Source of the DNA: Lachnospiraceae bacterium
GTDB lineage: Bacteria > Bacillota > Clostridia > Lachnospirales > Lachnospiraceae
Direction: 5' to 3'
Length of the DNA stretch: 20,381 bases
Assembly: GCA_900765975.1 (NCBI GenBank)
Contig: CAAFTS010000177.1
Coordinates: 1-20,381, forward strand
The notes under the pieces were generated by a model, which saw nothing but the letters and a program-made list of their open reading frames with translations, searched no databases and had not been told where the DNA came from. The translations under genes were made by a program, and so were the position numbers. The first letter of the stretch is position 1; each line of letters opens with the position of its first letter. Positions 15,232 to 20,381 of the stretch are shown here, piece after piece.

Positions 15232-16026
15232 TTACTTTTCCGCTATACGAAATAAATCTTCCTCTTTGACTGCCTGATAGAATGCAGCGCTAATGCTGTT
15301 AAAATATGGATACACATAGAAATATCCTGCAATTCCAAATGTAACACCTGTAAGCAAAATCCACGGAATCAACGACAAATCTAATACAAATGCTCTCCAC
15401 TTATTCCCTTTCATTAACCGTCTGCTCTCTGCAAACGCTTCCTCTTTTGTCATATTCTCATTCTCAGCCAATAAAAACGGAATTAAAGTATATTCATACT
15501 GTTTTATAATTCCCGGAATGATGAACAACAATGACCATAAAAATGTATACAGATCTCTGAAAAACATTGTTTTCACAGCATTTTTATATCCTCTGTCGAA
15601 AGTATAGCATATTTCTTTTACTTCTGCATTCTTCTCCAGATTCTGATAGAAAAATCTGGCGCTGCCGACAATCAATGGATTGAATACAAACATATTTAAC
15701 AATATGATTGCTGTACCCAAAACCAATACAAGAACAATCAGCGTTGTCGTCATTACAATGATTCCTGTATTTCTCTGATAATCTTCCAGCCAGAGTTTCT
15801 CTTCTCCATTCTGTTCCGAAACTTCACTTTGCTCTGAAATCGAAACTTCTTCCTGCACTGCTTCTGTCTGCTCTGTATTTCTTCCATTATTTGAAACATT
15901 TGCTCCTGCTGCTCCGGATACACCAAAAAGAATCAAAAGACATGATACCAGCACCGCTTTCCAATAGTTCGCCTTCATTCTGATCTTTGCAATCTCTTTC
16001 ATCTTTTTTCTAGACCATTTAGCCAT
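15232..16026 (-). CDS. DUF975-family membrane protein
   Basis: 264 residues, first gene of the operon with the two-component system. A basic N terminus (MAKWSRKKMKEIAK) precedes TM1 (about 24-42). An acidic Glu/Ser/Gln-rich loop (about 50-80) follows, then TM2 (88-115) and two more hydrophobic regions (158-175 and 212-245). The DUF975 signature is visible as IIPGIIKQYEYTLIPFLLAEN (169-189; written here as IIPGIIK, then YEYTLIPF, then LLAEN) and SRRLMKGNKW (201-210). Its function is not established; members are often near stress or antimicrobial-response genes. The ATG at 16026 is chosen for its 7-base spacing from AGGAGG; a GTG directly precedes it. Co-transcription suggests it is a target or accessory sensor of the two-component system. 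Confidence 0.88.
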   Translation of the reverse strand: MAKWSRKKMKEIAKIRMKANYWKAVLVSCLLILFGVSGAAGANVSNNGRNTEQTEAVQEEVSISEQSEVSEQNGEEKLWLEDYQRNTGIIVMTTTLIVLVLVLGTAIILLNMFVFNPLIVGSARFFYQNLEKNAEVKEICYTFDRGYKNAVKTMFFRDLYTFLWSLLFIIPGIIKQYEYTLIPFLLAENENMTKEEAFAESRRLMKGNKWRAFVLDLSLIPWILLTGVTFGIAGYFYVYPYFNSISAAFYQAVKEEDLFRIAEK

Positions 16027-16071
16027 CACAATTCCTCCTCTTTTTAAATCTTCTTTTCCTTTGTTATATCC

Positions 16072-16099
16072 AGTATAGCAGAGAAGCCTTAAACTACAA
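16072..16099 (-). promoter_or_regulatory. Extended -10 promoter of the DUF975-RR-HK operon
   Basis: Minus-strand TATACT (16072-16077) with TG one base before it (TGCTATACT), and TTGTAG (16094-16099) 16 bp upstream. The predicted transcript starts about 40 bases before the DUF975 start codon. The weak -35 with activator-like repeats directly upstream suits an activated promoter. Confidence 0.6.
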
Positions 16100-16125
16100 T
16101 GGGCAGAACCTTAACAAAACCTTAA
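16085..16125 (-). promoter_or_regulatory. Tandem TTAAGGTT boxes, likely response regulator site
   Basis: Two exact copies of TTAAGGTT (minus strand) at 16118-16125 and 16107-16114 are 11 bp apart start to start. A one-mismatch copy, TTAAGGCT, at 16085-16092 is 22 bp further, so all three lie on one helical face. The first two sit 7 bp upstream of the -35 box. OmpR-family regulators bind such 11-bp-period direct repeats; the local regulator is the obvious candidate. Confidence 0.6.
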
Positions 16126-16156
16126 AGAAAAAAACAGCCAGATTATGACTGTTTTT
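16124..16156 (-). terminator. Rho-independent terminator of the holB-rsmI operon
   Basis: Minus-strand stem AAAAACAGTC / GGCTGTTTTT (16147-16156 and 16130-16139), ten pairs including one G-U, with a 7-nt loop and followed by T-rich sequence. It overlaps the last codons of rsmI and closely abuts the regulator boxes of the next operon. Confidence 0.75.
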
Positions 16157-17000
16157 CATTCCTCTCCAATTGATTATAAATCTCTCTTTTCGGTACTCCC
16201 CTGTCTTTCGCAACCATTTTCATCGCATCCTTCTTATTAATTCCCTGAGACAGATAATGTTCCATATGATCTTCTACGCTCATCTCTTCCCACCGCGCCT
16301 GTTCTTCCATCCGCATTTCTTCCCGACTGCGTCCCTCAATAACAAGCACACACTCTCCCTTCGGGTCATTTGCTTCATAATAAGCCATTGCCTCTGCAAT
16401 CGTAGAACGAAATGCCGTCTCATGTCGTTTTGTCAGTTCTCGACATACCGTAATCTTTCGCTCACTTCCCAGACGTTCTGCTAACAATTTCAATGTCTTT
16501 ACCAAACGGTGTGGAGCTTCATACATTACAATCGTACGAGTCTCACTTTCCATTTCCTGAAGCACCGCTTCTCGTTCCTTTTTATCTGTCGGCAAAAATG
16601 CCTCAAAGGCAAATCTTCTCGTAGACATCCCTGATAACGTCAGCGCTGTTACACAAGCTACTGCTCCCGGCAGAGATGTCACTGGTACACCTGCCTCATA
16701 GCACATCTGCACCAGTTCTTCCCCCGGATCCGAAATTCCAGGTGTCCCAGCATCCGTAATCAGTGCGATATTCTGTCCTTCCAAAAGCTTCTCTACCAGC
16801 TTTCTTCCCTTTTCATACTTATTAAACTCATGATAACTGGTCATCGGCGTCTGAATTTCAAAATGATTCAACAGCTTGATACTATTTCTCGTATCCTCCG
16901 CTGCGATCAAATCAACCTCTTTCAGCGTCCGGATTACACGAAATGTCATATCTTCCAGATTTCCAATTGGTGTGGCACACAAATATAATGTTCCCGGCAT
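16143..17000 (-). CDS. rsmI: 16S rRNA (cytidine(1402)-2'-O)-methyltransferase
   Basis: Tetrapyrrole-methylase-fold enzyme that 2'-O-methylates C1402 of 16S rRNA using S-adenosylmethionine. 285 residues, normal for the family. Visible blocks: GTLYLCATPIGNLEDMTFR (3-21), AAEDTRNSIKLL (33-44), the SAM-binding TDAGTPGISDPGEE (82-95), SLPGA, and MYEAPHRL (158-165). A C-terminal helical region (about 235-285) contains the GINKKDAMKMVAKDRGVPKR-type segment found in many Firmicutes RsmI. GGAGA stands 8 bases before the ATG. It is the last gene of the holB-ricT-trmN6-rsmI run, 41 bases after trmN6. Confident call. Confidence 0.96.
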   Translation of the reverse strand: MPGTLYLCATPIGNLEDMTFRVIRTLKEVDLIAAEDTRNSIKLLNHFEIQTPMTSYHEFNKYEKGRKLVEKLLEGQNIALITDAGTPGISDPGEELVQMCYEAGVPVTSLPGAVACVTALTLSGMSTRRFAFEAFLPTDKKEREAVLQEMESETRTIVMYEAPHRLVKTLKLLAERLGSERKITVCRELTKRHETAFRSTIAEAMAYYEANDPKGECVLVIEGRSREEMRMEEQARWEEMSVEDHMEHYLSQGINKKDAMKMVAKDRGVPKREIYNQLERNEKQS

Positions 17001-17041
17001 TTTTATTTCTCCTTTTATCTTCCCGGTCTCTTCCTTCCGCT

Positions 17042-17779
17042 TTATTCATACATAACGATTGGCGGTTCTACCGTCACCCGCGACTTCCCACCTTTTAGTC
17101 CTTCAATAAGGACCATTGTCGGCTCTTTATGGATATACGGATGCACAAACTGAATCCGCTTCGGCTCAATCTTATATTGACACATTTTCGTCATAATCTC
17201 CGCCAGACGAAATGGCTTGTGAATCATATAAAATCGACCTTTACTGTCCTTCAAAAGCCGTGAACTCTCCCTGAGGATGTCATCCAACGTACACAAAATC
17301 TCATGACGTGCAATTGTCTTGGCATCCGCCTCATTTTTTAAGCCATGCGCATTTAACATATACGGAGGATTCGTCGTAATCACGTCAAAAGAGGCAGTTC
17401 CAAACAACGTTGCCGCCTCTTTGATATCACCTGTTATAATATCTACTTTCTCTTCCAGTCGATTATATGCCACGCTGCGCCGTGCCATATCTGCACTCTC
17501 CGGCTGTATCTCCAGCCCTGTAAAATGTTCCCCCTTCGTCTTCGCTGACAGCAAAATGGGAATCACACCCGTTCCGGTTCCCAAATCCAGTACCTTTTCC
17601 CCCTGCTTTACTTTTGCAAAATCTGTCAGCATCACCGCATCAATTCCAAAACAGAACCGCTTCGGATCCTGAATAATATAATACCCGCTCAACTGCAGAT
17701 CATCCAGTCGTTCCCCCGGAAGCAGAGTTGCTTTTTGTATCTTTTCCGTTTCTTTCATAACTTCTGTCTTTCCTTGCAT
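17042..17779 (-). CDS. trmN6: tRNA1(Val) A37 N6-methyltransferase (TrmN6/YabB type)
   Basis: SAM-dependent adenine-N6 methyltransferase, 245 residues. Motif I VLDLGTGTGVIP is at 63-74 and the catalytic NPPY at 137-140. The N-terminal block DDLQLSGYYIIQDPKRFCFGIDAVMLTDF is typical of YabB/TrmN6 proteins (seen at 26-54). Placement between ricT and rsmI matches the Bacillus order (yabB). The start is uncertain: the ATG at 17779 has only a weak GAGAA site, and an in-frame ATG at 17758 has AAGGAAAG further upstream; homology begins after both. It is 16 bases downstream of ricT, in the same operon. The tRNA target is inferred from the family. Confidence 0.9.
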   Translation of the reverse strand: MQGKTEVMKETEKIQKATLLPGERLDDLQLSGYYIIQDPKRFCFGIDAVMLTDFAKVKQGEKVLDLGTGTGVIPILLSAKTKGEHFTGLEIQPESADMARRSVAYNRLEEKVDIITGDIKEAATLFGTASFDVITTNPPYMLNAHGLKNEADAKTIARHEILCTLDDILRESSRLLKDSKGRFYMIHKPFRLAEIMTKMCQYKIEPKRIQFVHPYIHKEPTMVLIEGLKGGKSRVTVEPPIVMYE

Positions 17780-17795
17780 TTCTCGTTTGAAAGAA

Positions 17796-18674
17796 TCACT
17801 CTTTCTCCAAAGCCGCCAGTTTCTTCATCTCTTCCTTGGACACTTTCGCTTTCTTACGTCTCGGCTTAAATTTTAATTCGTCTGCCTTATATTCCCGAAT
17901 CTCTTTCTCATCATTTTCCAAATTGACAATAACCTTCACCAACTTCCGAAGTACACTTAGGGAATGTACATTTCCGGTCAATCCCTCCGGTGTCGTAACC
18001 ATATCCCCAACCGACGGCAGCTGACTGTTCAGTTCTTCGTAAGTCTCTTCCTCATTCGTCAGACAGCACATCAATCTTCCACATACCCCGGAAATCTTGC
18101 TCGGATTTAGAGAAAGATTCTGTTCCTTTGCCATCTTAATCGACACTGCTGCAAATTCAGACAAATACGTGCTACAGCAAAGCGGCCGTCCACAAATTCC
18201 GATACCTCCTCGAATCTTCGTCTCATCTCTGACACCAATCTGACGAAGCTCAATCCTGGTACGAAATACTGCTGCCAGATCCTTGACAAGTTCACGAAAA
18301 TCAATTCTTCCATCTGCAGTAAAGTAAAACAACACCTTATTATTATCAAACGTATACTCTGCATCGATCAGCTTCATATCCAAATTGTGCTTACGAATCT
18401 TTTCCTGACAAATCCGAAATGCCTCTTTTTCTTTTTCCCGGTTCTTTACCTCTGTCTTCTCATCCTGCTCAGTCGCCAGTCGGATAACAGACTTCAACGG
18501 CTGCACAACTGCCTCTTCCTCCACTTCTTTCGGTCCGCTTACCACACGTCCGTATTCAACTCCACGGGCAGTCTCTACGATTACATAATCTCCCTGCTGT
18601 ATCTCCAGATTCCCCGGTGAGAAAAAATAAATCTTTCCCGCTACGCGAAATCTCACACCTATTACTTTCACCAT
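17796..18674 (-). CDS. ricT: PSP1-domain protein RicT (YaaT)
   Basis: 292 residues. Homologues in Bacillus form the RicAFT (YlbF-YmcA-YaaT) complex, which carries Fe-S clusters and stimulates RNase Y-dependent mRNA maturation, with effects on sporulation and competence. The central PSP1 domain (about 60-145) is followed by two cysteine clusters: CGRPLCC (161-167) and CGRLMCC (198-204), the expected cluster ligands. The C-terminal tail is Lys/Glu-rich (about 270-292). AAGGAG lies 9 bases before the ATG, within the last codons of holB, and the genes are 4 bases apart. The neighbouring initiation-control gene yabA, which follows ricT in Bacillus, is absent here. Confidence 0.94.
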   Translation of the reverse strand: MVKVIGVRFRVAGKIYFFSPGNLEIQQGDYVIVETARGVEYGRVVSGPKEVEEEAVVQPLKSVIRLATEQDEKTEVKNREKEKEAFRICQEKIRKHNLDMKLIDAEYTFDNNKVLFYFTADGRIDFRELVKDLAAVFRTRIELRQIGVRDETKIRGGIGICGRPLCCSTYLSEFAAVSIKMAKEQNLSLNPSKISGVCGRLMCCLTNEEETYEELNSQLPSVGDMVTTPEGLTGNVHSLSVLRKLVKVIVNLENDEKEIREYKADELKFKPRRKKAKVSKEEMKKLAALEKE

Positions 18675-18678
18675 TCTT

Positions 18679-19674
18679 CTAGTTCTCCTTTATTGTCAAT
18701 AAAAGCAATTCCATCGTCAACTCAAAATTGACATTTGCCTTTAATCTTGCCTTTGCTTTCTCAAGCCCTTCTAAAATATTCTCAATGCCCTCATAAGAAC
18801 TCTTTTTAGCACGATCCTTAATATAACGCATCTGATCTGAAAAAACCACTCTATCTACATTTTTTGTAGCTTTATAAATAAGTACATCACGATACCAGAT
18901 TGCGATCACGTCCATATAATCGCTGATATTCATCTTATATGCACTACATTTCTTCACCGCACCCATCAATTCTTCTACTTGCATATCATCAATATTCCGC
19001 AATAAATGTACTGCTTCTTCTTTGATCTCATTGAAATATTCCGAGGTTGCAAGTGCGATTGCCTTGCCCATATTTCCCTGTGCAAATGCAACACAGACAT
19101 CTGCTTTGTAATCAGGGATCTCCATCTGTTCCATCAAATATTTTTTCACAAGCTGGTCCTTGATATTACGCAGCTTTAACATCACACAACGGGAACGGAT
19201 CGTCGGAAGAAGCGTCTCTGCATTCTCCGTTAAAAGAATAATGACTGCATATTCCGGCGGCTCTTCAATGGTTTTTAAAAGAGCATTTTGTGCCTGTACA
19301 CTCATCATATCCGCCTCTGCTATAATATAGATCTTGTACGGACTGCTATACGGCTTGATCTGAATATCATTATTCACCTGCTCTCGAATATCATCTACAC
19401 TGATCGTCGTAGGTTTCTCATGTGTTACACGAATAATATCCGGCTGATTGCCGCTGACAGCCTGTTTACATGACTGACACTTTCCACACGCATCCCCATC
19501 TTCATCTCGGTTCTGGCACTGCAGGCTCATTGCAAACAAATTGGCTAACAATTTTTTCCCGGAACCTCTTTCTCCATTTAAAATATAGGCATGAGAAATG
19601 GCACCTGAAGTCACTGCATTCCCAATATACTGTATAATATTTTTATGTCCTACTACATCCTTAAATCCACCCAT
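18679..19674 (-). CDS. holB: DNA polymerase III subunit delta'
   Basis: Clamp-loader subunit of the replicative polymerase, 331 residues. The AAA+ domain has a P-loop GERGSGKK (34-41), the zinc module C53-x9-C63-x2-C66-x2-C69, a Walker B-like region IIAEADMM (117-124), NALLKTIEEPP (130-140) and the SRC finger motif S161-R162-C163. The C-terminal 200-331 is the helical collar domain. The P-loop here reads GxxGxGKK rather than GKT, and delta' is usually not an active ATPase in this complex. AGGTGATT precedes the ATG. First gene of the operon with ricT, trmN6 and rsmI; an extended -10 promoter lies 54 bases upstream of the start. Confidence 0.95.
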   Translation of the reverse strand: MGGFKDVVGHKNIIQYIGNAVTSGAISHAYILNGERGSGKKLLANLFAMSLQCQNRDEDGDACGKCQSCKQAVSGNQPDIIRVTHEKPTTISVDDIREQVNNDIQIKPYSSPYKIYIIAEADMMSVQAQNALLKTIEEPPEYAVIILLTENAETLLPTIRSRCVMLKLRNIKDQLVKKYLMEQMEIPDYKADVCVAFAQGNMGKAIALATSEYFNEIKEEAVHLLRNIDDMQVEELMGAVKKCSAYKMNISDYMDVIAIWYRDVLIYKATKNVDRVVFSDQMRYIKDRAKKSSYEGIENILEGLEKAKARLKANVNFELTMELLLLTIKEN

Positions 19675-19727
19675 ACAATCACCTGCTATCTGCTTTCATA
19701 AAAATAGATAAAGTTTCTATATGTCTC

Positions 19728-19736
19728 AGTATATCA
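19728..19736 (-). promoter_or_regulatory. Extended -10 promoter of the holB operon
   Basis: Minus-strand TGATATACT contains TATACT with an upstream TG, the extended -10 arrangement. No good -35 is present at 16-18 bp. It lies in the 113-base gap between the guanylate-kinase-like gene and holB, in which no clear terminator was found, so read-through is also possible. Confidence 0.45.
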
Positions 19737-19787
19737 TACTTTTACTGTAAGAGATACCCCGTAAATCCATCCGAAATTCTTGTTTTT

Positions 19788-20372
19788 TTATAAATTTGCT
19801 TTAATAAAATGAATCATTTCGATCACACAGCTTTCAAAATCTATATTGGCAAACCGTTTTTTAATTCCTGCCCGTTTCAAATTTTCCTCCGAAAAATCTT
19901 CTGAATCTGCCAGAAATCTCCTGCACATTTCCGCATACTTCGGCTCTGCCTGTTTCTGCTCCCGCTCCAGTGCCCGGCCCAAGCGCATTCCATCTTCGAC
20001 TTCCACATACAATGACACTACTTTCATTTCGCCATAATATTCCTTCATAGCCTTATAAGATTCCAAAGTACCGATGACAAGATAGTTGTCTCTCTCCAGA
20101 TCTACCTGCCCGTCATCCGCAGTAAAATATTTCCAAACTCCACATTTTGTGTGGTACGCTCTCTGCTCGATCACACATCCCTTCTCTTCCATCGTATGCA
20201 ATACCATTTCATCTACAAAATGATATTCAACGCCCTCCTGTTCTCCTTCCCGAATCGGACGCGTTGTATACAAAACAATATCTTTCAGTTCCGGCATTCT
20301 CTTTTTTATTTCTTTAAATATAGAATCCTTCCCCGAAGAACTCTTTCCCATGATATAAAAAATCTTTCCCAT
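19788..20372 (-). CDS. Guanylate kinase-like P-loop protein
   Basis: 194 residues. The P-loop GKSSSGKDS (9-17) and YTTRPIREGEQEGVEYHF (35-52) match guanylate kinase, which phosphorylates GMP to GDP. After that the protein departs from the family: the GMP-side block that normally reads YAEVYGNYYGTP is replaced by QRAYHTKCGVWKYF, and the usual EIDVQGA stretch by VIGTLESYKAM. The lysine-aspartate after the P-loop glycine replaces the common GKST/GKGT. It may be a divergent paralogue with another nucleotide substrate, so I give no gene symbol. Only 9 bases lie upstream in the window and no binding site is visible; the frame stays open to the edge, so the start is likely but not certain. Confidence 0.75.
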   Translation of the reverse strand: MGKIFYIMGKSSSGKDSIFKEIKKRMPELKDIVLYTTRPIREGEQEGVEYHFVDEMVLHTMEEKGCVIEQRAYHTKCGVWKYFTADDGQVDLERDNYLVIGTLESYKAMKEYYGEMKVVSLYVEVEDGMRLGRALEREQKQAEPKYAEMCRRFLADSEDFSEENLKRAGIKKRFANIDFESCVIEMIHFIKANL

Positions 20373-20381
20373 CTTCTTATC

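Overview
The window looks like a chromosomal segment from a spore-forming, Gram-positive gut bacterium of the Lachnospiraceae (the Mediterraneibacter / [Ruminococcus] gnavus-torques / Dorea neighbourhood is my best guess; the genus is inference). Reasons: low GC, strong AGGAGG ribosome binding sites, spore maturation genes spmA and spmB, a Firmicutes-type holB-ricT-trmN6-rsmI cluster, and a large secreted host-glycan hydrolase with a C-terminal sortase signal.

Layout, low to high coordinates. 1-118: terminator of the first gene plus a sequence resembling a solitary IS3-family (IS150-group) terminal repeat. 119-5395 (-): a 1758-residue multidomain cell-wall-anchored alpha-L-fucosidase (GH29). 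5396-5738: AT-rich spacer with a repeated 8-mer and the ptsI terminator. 5739-7629 (-): PTS core, ptsH-ptsI. 7716-9256 (-): NYN-LOTUS protein overlapped by a YfcE-like phosphodiesterase gene. 9382-9978 (+): spmA with a TTG start. 10079-11887 (-): DUF885 lipoprotein peptidase, which separates spmA from spmB (12036-12560, +). 12593-13246 (-): a short MsmK-like ABC ATPase with degenerate motifs. 13312-16026 (-): DUF975 membrane protein, OmpR-type response regulator and histidine kinase in a tight operon. 16143-19674 (-): rsmI, trmN6, ricT and holB, transcribed from the holB side. 19788-20372 (-): guanylate-kinase-like protein near the window edge.

How they may work together: the fucosidase is a surface enzyme for mucin or milk-type fucosylated glycans and sits beside, but is not obviously co-transcribed with, the general PTS proteins. 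HPr carries Lys at the position of the regulatory Ser46, so classical HPr(Ser-P)/CcpA signalling through this copy seems unlikely. The DUF975-RR-HK operon has an extended -10 promoter preceded by direct repeats in exact 11-bp phase, the pattern expected for autoregulation by an OmpR-family regulator. The neighbouring ABC ATPase lacks the canonical signature motif, the H-loop histidine and the C-terminal sugar-importer domain, so it may be regulatory rather than a transport motor. No CRISPR array, rRNA or tRNA gene, phage gene or intact insertion sequence was seen. The best candidates for something undescribed are the degenerate ATPase beside the two-component system and the NYN-LOTUS/YfcE pair.
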